From: Streptomyces lavendofoliae
GTDB lineage: Bacteria > Actinomycetota > Actinomycetes > Streptomycetales > Streptomycetaceae
Direction: 5' to 3'
DNA length: 64,000 nt
Assembly (NCBI RefSeq): GCF_014649735.1
Contig: NZ_BMTP01000014.1
Span: 124,001 to 188,000, forward strand
The notes under the pieces are model-generated. The model was given only the letters and a program-made list of their open reading frames with translations. It had not been told where the DNA came from and ran no database searches. This document shows, piece by piece, positions 51,775 to 60,679 of this stretch. How positions within the stretch are numbered: the first letter of the stretch is position 1; every line of letters starts with the position of its first letter. Both the position numbers and the translations under genes were made by a program.

Positions 51775-54700
51775 CTAGACAGCCAGCGGCTCCAGGTCCC
51801 GGTGCACCCGCCGCTCGTCCCGCGCCAGGCGGGTGAGCGCGTGATCGTCGCCCAGTTGCCGGGCCAGTTCGCCGACGGTCTCGGTCCGCAGCTGGGCCGC
51901 CTCGTCCTTGCGGCCCAGCGCGCCGAGGGTGACGGCCAGGTTGGAGGCGACGCCCAGCACCTCCGGGTGGTGGCCGCCCAGGACTTCGCGCAGCGCCCGC
52001 ACGGTGCGCTGTTCGATCGCCAGGGCCTCCTCCAGCTCGCCCAGGTCGGCCTTGGCGTTGGCGAGGTTGACCGTGCAGAACAGGGCGTGCGGGTGCCGTT
52101 CCCCGAGGACCTCGCGCATGACCCTGAGCGCGGCCTGGAGCAGTTGCTCCGCGCTCTCCGGCGCCCCGCAGCCCCACTGGTAGATGCCCAGGTTGTTGAG
52201 GGCGGCCAGGGTGTAGGGGTGCCGCTCCCCGGGCACCTCCCGGTACTGGTCGACGACCTCCTGCGCCAGGTCGCGGGCCGCCACCGGTTCCCCGGCCGCG
52301 AACATGTCGGCGGCCAGGTTCAGGTCGCAGGCCAGCGAGTCGGGGTGGGCGTAGGTGTACTTGGCGCGGTACCGGTTGCGGGTGGCCGTGGTGAGCCGCC
52401 GCGCGTCCTCCGTCCTGCCCGCCCGGCGCAGCGACACGGCGAGGCTCTTGCCGGCGGCCAGGGTGCCGGGGAAGGCGCGGCCGAGGGTCTCCTTGTAGAT
52501 GGCGTAGGTGCGCGAGAGGAGCGACACCGAGTCCTCGTACCGCCCGACCTCCCGCAGGTCGCGGGCGAGCGAGGCGGCGGAGGAGAGGGTGTACGGGTGC
52601 TCGGGGCCCAGCACCTCGGTGCGCCGGTCGAAGACCTCCTGGTCGATCTCGCGGGCCCGGGAGTAGTGGCCGACCATGCGGAGGTTGAGCGCCAGGTTGT
52701 TCGCGGCGGCCAGGGTGCGCGGGTGGGAGTCGTGGAAGATCTGGCTGAAGCCCTCGTGCGCCTCGGTCGCCAGCTCCATGGCCCTGCCGTACTGGCCGAG
52801 CGCGCCGAGGTCCATGGCGAGGCTGGAGGTGGTCATGTAGGTGTGCGGGTGGGAGCGGCCGAGGACGGCGCGCTGCCGCTCCAGGGTGACCTCGTCCAGT
52901 TCGCGCGCCTCCACGTACCGGCCCTGGGAGCGCAGGATGTTGGAGAGGTGGAAGCGCAGGTAGAGGTACTGGAGGTCGTCGTTGCCGAGCATCTCGCGCC
53001 AGGCGTCGCGCAGGTCCTCCGCGAGCGCGCCGGCGGTCTGCCAGTCACCGCGCTTCCAGAGGTAGCGGACGCGGTCGATGAGCAGCCGGCGGGTCTCGGG
53101 CTCCTTGCAGTACCGGGCCTCGGAGGTGCCCAGGTGCGGCCAGATGGTGGCGAACCGGGGCCAGGTCTCGGGGTTGTCGATGGGCTCGTCGTCGTCCGGC
53201 CGGGCTCCGGCGAGGATCCGGTGGACGGCGTGCCGGGCCTGGCGCTGCTCCTCCTCGGACAACTGGGCGCGGATGACGGCCTGCACCAGCCGGTGCACCT
53301 GGATCGAGTTGGACACCTGGTCGACCTTGGCCAGCGCGAACCGTCCGATCTCCCGGATCACCCGGCCGAGCACCAGCTTCTCCTGGAGGGAGGCGTCGTA
53401 CGGCTTGAGGGCCTCGATCATCTCCTTGCTGTACAGGAGGTTGGCGTGGATGGGCTCGGGCGCGAAGAAGGCGCAGAGCTGGAGCAGCCGCACGGCCGCC
53501 GGTGAGCGCTCCTTGAGGCGTGCGATGGAGACGTTCCAGGTCGCGGCGACCGGCTCGGGGTAGCCGGCCGGCTGGTTGAGCGCCAGGGTCCGCGCGGCGG
53601 CCTCCTGGAGCTGTTCCAGGTAGGCGCCGACCGGGGTGGCGGTCTCCGCGATCCAGGCCGCCGCCTGCTCGACGGCGAGCGGCAGGTCGCCGACCGCCTC
53701 GGCGACCTGCTCGGCGTCCTCGGCGCTCAGCCCCTTGGCGCGGCGCTGGAGGTGCTCGACGGACTCCTCGCGCAGGAACACGTCGACCGGCAGCGCGTCG
53801 CCGTACTGCGACCAGGTCTGGTTCCGGGAGGTGACCAGGATGTGCCCGCCGGTCGGGAAGAAGCGCTTCAGCGCGTCGGGGTCGTCGGCGTTGTCGAAGA
53901 CGAGCAGCCAGCGGTTGGTGGGCACGCCGCGCCGCAGCAGGTCGACGGCCTCCTGGGAGGCGGCGGCCATGTCGTCGCCGCCCTGCGCGCCCAGGCGGAC
54001 GGCCAGCTCGGCGAGGCCGGCGATCACGTCGTCGGTCTGCTCGGCGGACATCCACCACACCAGGTCGTAGTCGGCCATGAAGCGGTGCACGTACTCCAGC
54101 GCGACCTGCGTCTTGCCGACGCCGCCGAGCCCGTACAGGGTCTGCGGCTGGGGCAGGACGACGGCCATCCCGCCGCCGAGCTGGTCGCGCATCCGCTCCA
54201 GGACGATGGACCGGCCGGTGAAGCCGGGGTTGCGGGGCGGCGCGTTCCAGATCTTGGGTACGGTCCCGGGGAACCGCGGCCCGGGCGGCACGCCCTCGTT
54301 GAGCGTGACCGGCCGGTCCAGGGCGCGCAGCAGCGCGGCCGTGGCGTGCACCTCGTCGAGCCGGAAGAGGTCGACGGGGTTGCGGTCGATGTACGGGGTG
54401 GTGAGCCGGACGTCCCCGACGCGCACCGGCAGCAGGTGGCGCCGGCCGCCGCCGGGGTCCTCGCCGGCGGCCCGCTCCCACACCTGCACCGCGCGCGCCG
54501 ACTTGAGGTACGCGCTGGACAGCAGGACGACGGTGCGGGCGGCGTTCTCGACGGCGTGCAGCGCGTCGCCGCCGCTCGTCGCCGGGTCGGCGGAGACGTC
54601 GCGGGGGACGACGCGGAAGCCGGCCCGGGTGAGGACGGATTCGATCCAGTCGGCCCACATGCGGTTCTCGGCGACGTACGACAGGAACAGGTCGGCGGGC

Positions 54701-55707
54701 AGGGCGGGGCGGCGGCGGGTGAAGGCGTCGCGGATCCGCAGCCGTACCTCCTCGTTCACCGTCGGCATGGCGGTGACGTCCCCGTCGGTGACGACGGCGG
54801 TGAGCCGCTCGAAGGCGGCGAGGAGCGAGTTGGCGATCCCGGCGTCGTCGCCGAAGGTCGCGAGGGTCTCCTCGTAGGCGTAGTAGGGCCGGTACGGGAT
54901 CTCCACGGCCCCCCAGTAGGAGGCGAGTTCCTCTCCGGTGAGTCCGCTGGGGAAGCCGTCGAACTTCAGCCGGGCCAGCGCCCGGCCGGCGTCGGCCTTC
55001 TCCTTCTCGCCCTCGTCGATCCGCATGGGCACGGGGAAGATCCTGATGCCCCGGCCGCCGTACCGCTCGTCGATCTGGCGGGCCACGGCGGCGGCGCCGT
55101 CCAGGGACTGGTCGCTCAGGGTGAAGCAGTCGACCAGCGCGTCGGGCAGGTGGACGGTACAGATGTCGGCGATGTCGCTGAGGCCGGTGCGGCTGTCGAT
55201 GAGGACGTAGTCGTAGTTGGCCTTCATGTCGTCACGCAGCGCGTCGAAGAAGTGCCCGCCGCCGAGCCGGTCGTAGAAGTTGTCCCAGTCGAAGGTGGAG
55301 ACGGTGGCGGAGTACTCGCGGTTCTGCTTGCCGGCGGAGACGAAGTCGAGGGTGCCGCCGCCCGGGAACTCCCAGCCGAGCGCCTCGGGCGTGAGGGAGA
55401 CGGCGTGCGGCTGGATGCGGGCGTAGTCGCGGTGCCAGTCGTCGGGCCGCTGCACGGGGCTGGTGGCCGCCCAGGCGTATTCGGTGATCAGGTCGATGAC
55501 GCCGGTTGTGGCGCCGAGGGTGGACGGGTCGAGGAAGGGGTGGAAGAAACGGTGCAGGCCGGGTGCTTCGAGGTCCCAGTCGACGGCCAGGACCCGCTTG
55601 CCGTTCGCGGCGAGAATCCAGGCCGTGTTGGCCAGGGCCATCGTCCGTCCCGTACCCCCCTTGTAGGAGTAGAAGGTGACGATGCGTCCGTCACGACTGG
55701 CTGTCAT
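51775..55707 (-). CDS. fxsT: FxsT: ParA-TIR-NB-ARC-TPR protein of the FxSxx-COOH system
   Basis: The 1310-residue protein has four parts. A ParA/MinD-like ATPase (about residues 1-310) carries the deviant Walker A YSYKGGTGRT. A TIR-like domain (about 339-480) starts ALPADLFLSYVAENRMW. An NB-ARC STAND NTPase (about 500-860) carries GLGGVGKT, WLLVFDNADD and GHILVTSRNQTW. About ten TPRs follow (870-1290). This matches proteins named for the FxSxx-COOH system. It is a plausible sensor or signal-transducing switch in the cytoplasm. The ATG at 55707 has GGAGG six bases upstream and lies inside the 3' end of fxsC (17-base overlap), so the two are coupled. It is the last gene of fxsA-B-C-T. Confidence 0.88.
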   Translation of the reverse strand: MTASRDGRIVTFYSYKGGTGRTMALANTAWILAANGKRVLAVDWDLEAPGLHRFFHPFLDPSTLGATTGVIDLITEYAWAATSPVQRPDDWHRDYARIQPHAVSLTPEALGWEFPGGGTLDFVSAGKQNREYSATVSTFDWDNFYDRLGGGHFFDALRDDMKANYDYVLIDSRTGLSDIADICTVHLPDALVDCFTLSDQSLDGAAAVARQIDERYGGRGIRIFPVPMRIDEGEKEKADAGRALARLKFDGFPSGLTGEELASYWGAVEIPYRPYYAYEETLATFGDDAGIANSLLAAFERLTAVVTDGDVTAMPTVNEEVRLRIRDAFTRRRPALPADLFLSYVAENRMWADWIESVLTRAGFRVVPRDVSADPATSGGDALHAVENAARTVVLLSSAYLKSARAVQVWERAAGEDPGGGRRHLLPVRVGDVRLTTPYIDRNPVDLFRLDEVHATAALLRALDRPVTLNEGVPPGPRFPGTVPKIWNAPPRNPGFTGRSIVLERMRDQLGGGMAVVLPQPQTLYGLGGVGKTQVALEYVHRFMADYDLVWWMSAEQTDDVIAGLAELAVRLGAQGGDDMAAASQEAVDLLRRGVPTNRWLLVFDNADDPDALKRFFPTGGHILVTSRNQTWSQYGDALPVDVFLREESVEHLQRRAKGLSAEDAEQVAEAVGDLPLAVEQAAAWIAETATPVGAYLEQLQEAAARTLALNQPAGYPEPVAATWNVSIARLKERSPAAVRLLQLCAFFAPEPIHANLLYSKEMIEALKPYDASLQEKLVLGRVIREIGRFALAKVDQVSNSIQVHRLVQAVIRAQLSEEEQRQARHAVHRILAGARPDDDEPIDNPETWPRFATIWPHLGTSEARYCKEPETRRLLIDRVRYLWKRGDWQTAGALAEDLRDAWREMLGNDDLQYLYLRFHLSNILRSQGRYVEARELDEVTLERQRAVLGRSHPHTYMTTSSLAMDLGALGQYGRAMELATEAHEGFSQIFHDSHPRTLAAANNLALNLRMVGHYSRAREIDQEVFDRRTEVLGPEHPYTLSSAASLARDLREVGRYEDSVSLLSRTYAIYKETLGRAFPGTLAAGKSLAVSLRRAGRTEDARRLTTATRNRYRAKYTYAHPDSLACDLNLAADMFAAGEPVAARDLAQEVVDQYREVPGERHPYTLAALNNLGIYQWGCGAPESAEQLLQAALRVMREVLGERHPHALFCTVNLANAKADLGELEEALAIEQRTVRALREVLGGHHPEVLGVASNLAVTLGALGRKDEAAQLRTETVGELARQLGDDHALTRLARDERRVHRDLEPLAV

Positions 55708-57025
55708 CCAGATCCTCCGCATCGGGCGCGTTCTCGTGCGTCTCGGAAAGGAAGTGCGTGGTGCCCGGTTCGCCCGCCATCGGACCGCGCAGCCGGGGCC
55801 GCTCGGTGTGGCGGCCGCCCGCGGGCGGGTAGACGGCGGCGTGCCGAAGGTACTGCTGCGCGGCCGCCTCCACCACCTGGGGCAGGATCCGGCCGAACGC
55901 CTCCATGCTCGGTACGCCCCTGGCGGCGGCGCGGCTCGCGGCGCGGCCCTGGCCCGTCTTGACGGGCATGGTCTCCTCCAGCGTCCGGTTGAGTTCGGCG
56001 TCCGCAGCCCTGGTCTCGGGGTCCGTCTGGTTGCGGGGGACGACGACGCTCACCCAGGGGCGGTGTTCCGCGTCGAAGGCGGCGAGCCGTTCGCGGCACT
56101 CCTCGTCCCTCAGGGCCCAGCGGTCGAGGAGGAGGATCTCGGGGCGGCTGGGGGGTTGCTTGGCGTCGGGCGGGCCGGAGTCGTGGTCGAAGGAGGAGAC
56201 GGTGGCCTGGTAGTTGAGCGAGCGGACCAGGTCCTCGGTGACGTAGGCGAGCGGCCGGGCGGCGTCGGGGTGGTACGGGTTCCAGTCCTGCGGCATGTCG
56301 CCGTAGTACGCGGGGTCGCGGCCCGCGGGCAGGTCGTGGCGGGTGGGGGCGGCGACGGTGATGTGGAGGGGCCTCGGGCCGCGGCCGGGGGTGCCGAAGG
56401 CGCTGGGCACGGAGCGGTAGTCGACGGGCCGGCTGGGGCTGATGGCCGCGGTGTCGGCGACGGAGACGATGCGTTTGGCCAGTTCGTACACGGCCCGCTC
56501 GTATTCCTCGGTGAATATGCGGAGTTTGATCAGGCCGTAGAGCCCGTCGGTGACGTACCGGTCGCCGAAGTCGCGGTGGTTGAACTGCAACCGCTCCGCG
56601 GGGCCCGGCAGTTGTTCGGGCGGCATCGGGACCCACAGGGCGGGGACGATGGCGTCGGCGGGCTTGTTGTGTTTGGCGTGGTGGTAGATGGCCCGGGTGG
56701 CGAAGGCGTACCACTCCTTGCCGCACATCTCGCTGGCGAAGTAGCGGGGGGAGAACAGGGGGACGAAGACCCGGCAGGTGGCCAGGACTTCGCCCAGCCG
56801 TTCCGACCAGCCCTCTCCGGAGCGTATCTCCCGGTCCATGAAACCGGCGGGGGCTCCGGCGGGGAGATCGGTCATGGCCATCACATGGCCGCACAGATCG
56901 CGGAAGAGCCGTTCGACCCACATGTCGGGATCGGGGCCGCCGGGTCCGTACCTCGGCGTGTGCGCATAACTCAGGAAGAAGTACGGCCGATGGTCCGCCG
57001 CTCGCGCTTGCGGTGACGCCTGCAC
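55691..57025 (-). CDS. fxsC: FxsC: TIR-like protein of the FxSxx-COOH system
   Basis: The 444-residue protein begins with a TIR-like domain (about residues 12-180). PYFFLSYAHTPRYG forms the first strand and loop, and FVPLFSPRYFASEMCGKEWYAF contains the S-x-W/C-x2-E-type position of the catalytic glutamate in NADase TIRs. A second region (about 210-330, with a RPEILLLDRWALRD strand) and an acidic C-terminal tail follow. The family name FxsC is assigned from gene order and resemblance. The GTG at 57025 follows GAGGACGGGGG; starts at 57055 and 57088 are possible. The gene overlaps fxsT by 17 bases and is 121 bases after fxsB. Confidence 0.85.
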   Translation of the reverse strand: MQASPQARAADHRPYFFLSYAHTPRYGPGGPDPDMWVERLFRDLCGHVMAMTDLPAGAPAGFMDREIRSGEGWSERLGEVLATCRVFVPLFSPRYFASEMCGKEWYAFATRAIYHHAKHNKPADAIVPALWVPMPPEQLPGPAERLQFNHRDFGDRYVTDGLYGLIKLRIFTEEYERAVYELAKRIVSVADTAAISPSRPVDYRSVPSAFGTPGRGPRPLHITVAAPTRHDLPAGRDPAYYGDMPQDWNPYHPDAARPLAYVTEDLVRSLNYQATVSSFDHDSGPPDAKQPPSRPEILLLDRWALRDEECRERLAAFDAEHRPWVSVVVPRNQTDPETRAADAELNRTLEETMPVKTGQGRAASRAAARGVPSMEAFGRILPQVVEAAAQQYLRHAAVYPPAGGRHTERPRLRGPMAGEPGTTHFLSETHENAPDAEDLDDSQS

Positions 57026-57146
57026 ACGACCCCCGTCCTCTGTGATCACCCGCATCCGGGATGAGAAGGATACGAGCTGGTTAATCATTCCGGAGCAGGC
57101 TTTGCCGCACCCCCTCGACGTTCAGTCATTCACCGCCGCTTTTCGG

Positions 57147-59366
57147 TCATCCCCGCGACAGCAGGACGGAACGGTCCCTTGATCGGCACAGTTCCTTGCG
57201 CACCCCGGCGACCAGCAGTTTGCCGCTCACGGTCAGTTCGGCCGCGTTGTCGAGCAGGTCGAGCGCCTTTTCCACATGATCGGCGCGACCTTCCTCGTAC
57301 ACCGCGATTCCGGCCCGCTCGTACGCCTCCGCGAGCAGGGCGGAAACCGGCACCGGGTTTTCCCGCCAGGGCGCGGGGTGGGTCCACGCGCCGTCCAGCG
57401 CGTAGAGGTCCGTGACGTCGAGCAGTGCCCGGAGCTTGGCGCGCCGGAAACCGCGCACCAGGGCCCGCGCCAGCGCCCGGGCGTCACCCGCGAGCGGCAG
57501 GCCCAGCGCCCCGTACCCGTGCCGGCCCACGGCGGGTTCCGTCCCGGTGAGCGGCGTCAGGGTGGACAGGCTCGCGGCGGCCTCCCCCGCCAGTTCCGGG
57601 GCGGCGTCCCGCAGCAGCGCCCAGGCGCCGTCCAGCCGTCCGCTCCACTCCCCCGCCTCCCCGGGCGTGAGCCGTCCGGTGACGGGCACGCCGAAGCGGT
57701 CGCGGCCGGGGTCCAGGTCGTCGAGCGCCGTGCCGTGCGCCCCGCGCCGTACCGGCCGCCACCCGGCGGCCTCCTCACGGAGCCGCCGGACGCGCAGTTC
57801 GGCGCCCCCGGCCGCCCGCACCAGGAAGCCGTCGCCGGTCGCCCGCACCTCGGCGGTCCCGGACGCGTCGAGCGTGAGCGTCCCGAGGGTGGGCAGGTGC
57901 AGCGCGCCGCCCCGGTGGGGGACGCGGACCGGGACGTCGACCCGGCCACGCACCGCGGCGGCGGCCACGTACCGCGCCAGCATCCGCGCGGGGGCGGCGG
58001 CCCCGGGGCGGCCTTCGCGCAGGGCGTCCAGGCAGTCGAGGAGCCAGGTGCGGGCGTAGGGGTGGGCGAGCACCTCGTCGAGCCCGTCCGACCGCCCCTC
58101 GACCGCACCGGCCAGCTCCCAGACCTCGGCCCACCGCTCGCCGCCGCGCCCGTCGAGCTCGCTGTGGAGTTCGGCGAGCAGGACGCGGGTCAGCTCGTGC
58201 TGCTCGGCGACGAGGACGGCCGGGTCGGTCACCGCGGGCGCCGCGGTGGCGGCGGCGGTGCGGTCCTCGACGCCCCTGACGAGCGCCTCGAGGTCCGCGC
58301 AGTAGACGGAGGGGTTGTCGAACCCGTGGCCGGCCCGGTAGCGGTGGGTGTAGAGGCCGCCGCCGCAGGAGCGGACGACGGGGCACCGGCGACAGGTGTC
58401 CGCGACCCCGGCGAGGCCGAGCTGGCGGACCCGGACACCGGGGTGCGCGGCGACGTCGTCGAAGGAGTGCCGGTACACGTCGAAGCCGGTGGCGGCGGCG
58501 CCCTGGTAGGCGCTCTTCAGGGAGTCGACCTGTTCGAGGGTGCCGTCGGTCTCGACCACCACGAGGTCGGTGGGGGCGAGGCCCAGGGACTCGGTGAGGC
58601 TGGGGCCGCCGTTCAGGGTGGACAGCACGGACTCGAAGAGCCGGACGGGGACGGGCCTGCCCCGGTCGTTCCACCGGTCGAAGGCGGCGAGGATCCACGC
58701 CGCGTACGCGGTGGGCGAGCCGTCCGGCCGGGGCGGGGGCTCCTCCCAGGTGGCGTGCGGCAGCAGGAAGTCGATGCGCGGGGGCGCCAGCTCCAGGAGC
58801 GCGTCGTACACGGCGACGGGGTCGTTGGCCACGTCGATGGTGCAGAGCAGACCGAGGTCGAGGTGGCGGTAGCGCTCCTGGTGGAGCAGGTCGACGGCCT
58901 TGAGCACGAGCGGGTGGCTGCTGCGGCCGTCGGCGAAGCGGCGGTGGCGGTCGTTGGCCGCCTTGTCCCCGTCGAGGGAGATGCCCACCCGCACGCCGTA
59001 CTCGTCGAAGAGGTCGAGGTAGCGGGGGCTCAGCTGGAGGCCGTTGGTGTGGATCCGCAGGTCGAGCGCGGTGACCGGGGCGAGGGCGGCGGTCAGTTCC
59101 TCGCAGACGCGCCTCAGCCGGGCGGGCCCCGCCAGCAGCGGCTCCCCTCCGTGCAGGATCACTGTCACGGAGGGCAGGGCATGTTTCTTGGCATGCTCGG
59201 CCAGTCGCAGAGCTGTCCGGGAAATGGCCTGGTCAGAGATTGCTTTGGGGCGGGTGCGCCAGCTCTGATCAGCGTGTTCGTAGATGTAACAGTGGTCGCA
59301 TGCGAGATCGCACCTGCTGTGGACCTTCAGGACGATCTCGCGGAAGGGGACCAGGGGTCCGGTCAT
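57147..59366 (-). CDS. fxsB: FxsB: radical SAM/SPASM peptide maturase with degenerate HEXXH extension
   Basis: The 739-residue enzyme is an FxsB-family radical SAM maturase. It has the [4Fe-4S]/SAM motif C19-x3-C23-x2-C26 (HSRCDLACDHCYIYEHADQSW) and a SPASM region (about 310-350, DTCRRCPVVRSCGGGLYTHRYRAG) for auxiliary clusters. A C-terminal extension (about 400-739) resembles the HEXXH hydrolase domain often fused to this family, but VRGFRRAKLRALLD stands where the metal-binding HEXXH helix should be. Characterised FxsB enzymes form a three-residue cyclophane on the precursor FxS motif. The ATG at 59366 is nine bases after the fxsA stop. Confidence 0.92.
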   Translation of the reverse strand: MTGPLVPFREIVLKVHSRCDLACDHCYIYEHADQSWRTRPKAISDQAISRTALRLAEHAKKHALPSVTVILHGGEPLLAGPARLRRVCEELTAALAPVTALDLRIHTNGLQLSPRYLDLFDEYGVRVGISLDGDKAANDRHRRFADGRSSHPLVLKAVDLLHQERYRHLDLGLLCTIDVANDPVAVYDALLELAPPRIDFLLPHATWEEPPPRPDGSPTAYAAWILAAFDRWNDRGRPVPVRLFESVLSTLNGGPSLTESLGLAPTDLVVVETDGTLEQVDSLKSAYQGAAATGFDVYRHSFDDVAAHPGVRVRQLGLAGVADTCRRCPVVRSCGGGLYTHRYRAGHGFDNPSVYCADLEALVRGVEDRTAAATAAPAVTDPAVLVAEQHELTRVLLAELHSELDGRGGERWAEVWELAGAVEGRSDGLDEVLAHPYARTWLLDCLDALREGRPGAAAPARMLARYVAAAAVRGRVDVPVRVPHRGGALHLPTLGTLTLDASGTAEVRATGDGFLVRAAGGAELRVRRLREEAAGWRPVRRGAHGTALDDLDPGRDRFGVPVTGRLTPGEAGEWSGRLDGAWALLRDAAPELAGEAAASLSTLTPLTGTEPAVGRHGYGALGLPLAGDARALARALVRGFRRAKLRALLDVTDLYALDGAWTHPAPWRENPVPVSALLAEAYERAGIAVYEEGRADHVEKALDLLDNAAELTVSGKLLVAGVRKELCRSRDRSVLLSRG

Positions 59367-59375
59367 TCCGCCAGT

Positions 59376-59540
59376 TTAGAGCGCGGAGTTGAACGTCGGG
59401 ACACGCTCGGTACGGTCGCTCACGGAAGGCAGGACCCGGCTGAGCTTCTTGGTGACGGCGGCACCACGCACGTCGATCTCGGCGAGAGGAACGCGATTCT
59501 TCTTCGCTACTGCGAAGGTGACTGAGGTGTGAAAGCTCAC
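59376..59540 (-). CDS. fxsA: FxsA: FxSxx-COOH precursor peptide
   Basis: The 54-residue peptide ends in FNSAL, an exact match to the FxSxx-COOH signature, in which Phe and Ser are linked by the maturase. The preceding leader has the family pattern NRVPLAEIDVRGAAVTKKL followed by SRVLPSVSDRTERVPT. The GTG at 59540 has GAGGA about 10 bases upstream. It is the first gene of the operon, nine bases before fxsB. The mature product would be a short cyclophane-bearing peptide. Its release and role are unknown. Confidence 0.88.
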   Translation of the reverse strand: MSFHTSVTFAVAKKNRVPLAEIDVRGAAVTKKLSRVLPSVSDRTERVPTFNSAL

Positions 59541-59646
59541 GACGGCCGTCCTCGGGAAGTGGGTCGGTTGGGGATAACCGCACCGTTGCAGTGTCGGCGG
59601 CACGACTTTACTCTCATGCCCACCTACAGCAAATCAGCGCAAGGGG

Positions 59647-59675
59647 TTGAAACAAAAGCGTTGCGCCAGTATTCC
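59647..59675 (+). promoter_or_regulatory. candidate promoter of the SLATT gene
   Basis: TTGAAA (59647-59652) and TATTCC (59670-59675) are exactly 17 bases apart in the less GC-rich space between fxsA and the SLATT gene. The SLATT gene begins about 65 bases downstream. Confidence 0.5.
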
Positions 59676-59740
59676 CCGACCGGCGCGGAACGAGACATTC
59701 CATCAAAAGAGTGAAGACAAAACCGCAGACGGGGGTGCGC

Positions 59741-60673
59741 ATGACCGGGTTTCAGGGTCCGCTGCAAAGCATGGTCTTCCGCAACGCAGACCTGCCCGTG
59801 CTCTTCCACCGGGCCGACGAGATCGCCATCGCCCGGCAGCGGGACGCCGTGCAGGACACGCGCCTGCAGCTGTGGCTGCTGGTGCTGGGCGCCTGCCTCG
59901 CCGCGGTACCGGGCGGCTGGCGCGTCGGCGACACGTTTCAACTCGCGGGAGCACTAAGCGCGTTGGCGTACGCCGGCGTACTCCTGGCGACGTACCGCGC
60001 TTCCAGGCGCCGGGCGACATCGCATTGGCAACTGAACCGTTCCGCCGCCGAGTTCATCAAATCGATGTGCTGGCGGTACGCGGTCCACGGGGCGCCCTTC
60101 GACGCCGCCTTCCCCGACCCGGACGGGGAGTTCCTGTCCCGGCTGGAGGCGGGGCTCGCCGAGCTGCGGAAGGTGGGCTGGGTCGACCCCCGGGCCTCGG
60201 CACCGGCCGACGACCGGAGCGAGCTCATCACCCCGGCCATGCGGATGCTGCGCGACAAGCCCTTCCGGGTACGCAAGGAGACGTACGTCCGGGACCGGCT
60301 GATCGAGCAGCGGAACTGGTACCACAGGAAGACGGTGCTGTCGCGCCGGGCCACCGCGCTGTGGTCCGTCACCGTCTCGGTGTTCACCGCCCTCGCCCTC
60401 TTCCTGGGCGTGTTGCGGACCTTCTCGGTCGGCGACTCGGCCGTGCCGGCCGGGCTGCTGTCGGCCGCCGCGGCGGCGTGCGTGGCCTGGAGCGAGATCC
60501 GCCGCCACCAGCCGCTGATAGCGGCGCACTCCCTGGTGGAGGAGGACCTGGCGGCGATGCACACCGCCATGGAGACGGTGGTCGGCGAGGACCGGTGGGC
60601 GGCGGCGGTCTACGAGACCGAGCGGGTGGTCTCCCCGCAGCACACCGACTGGCTGGTGCAGCACCGGCGGTAG
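59741..60673 (+). CDS. tandem SLATT-domain (DUF4231-like) membrane protein
   Basis: The 310-residue protein contains two SLATT-type units, each a pair of transmembrane helices followed by a helical cytoplasmic segment. TM helices lie at about residues 43-60 and 67-88, then 207-225 and 233-250. The SRRRATSHWQLNRSAAEFIKS segment after the first pair is typical. SLATT proteins are predicted pore-forming effectors in nucleotide-dependent conflict systems. The ATG at 59741 follows GGGGG; a GTG at 59711 is an alternative. It is divergent from fxsA (200-base gap) and converges on the SLOG gene with a 6-base gap, so the three units form one locus. Confidence 0.85.
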   Translation: MTGFQGPLQSMVFRNADLPVLFHRADEIAIARQRDAVQDTRLQLWLLVLGACLAAVPGGWRVGDTFQLAGALSALAYAGVLLATYRASRRRATSHWQLNRSAAEFIKSMCWRYAVHGAPFDAAFPDPDGEFLSRLEAGLAELRKVGWVDPRASAPADDRSELITPAMRMLRDKPFRVRKETYVRDRLIEQRNWYHRKTVLSRRATALWSVTVSVFTALALFLGVLRTFSVGDSAVPAGLLSAAAAACVAWSEIRRHQPLIAAHSLVEEDLAAMHTAMETVVGEDRWAAAVYETERVVSPQHTDWLVQHRR

Positions 60674-60679
60674 GCGCCG

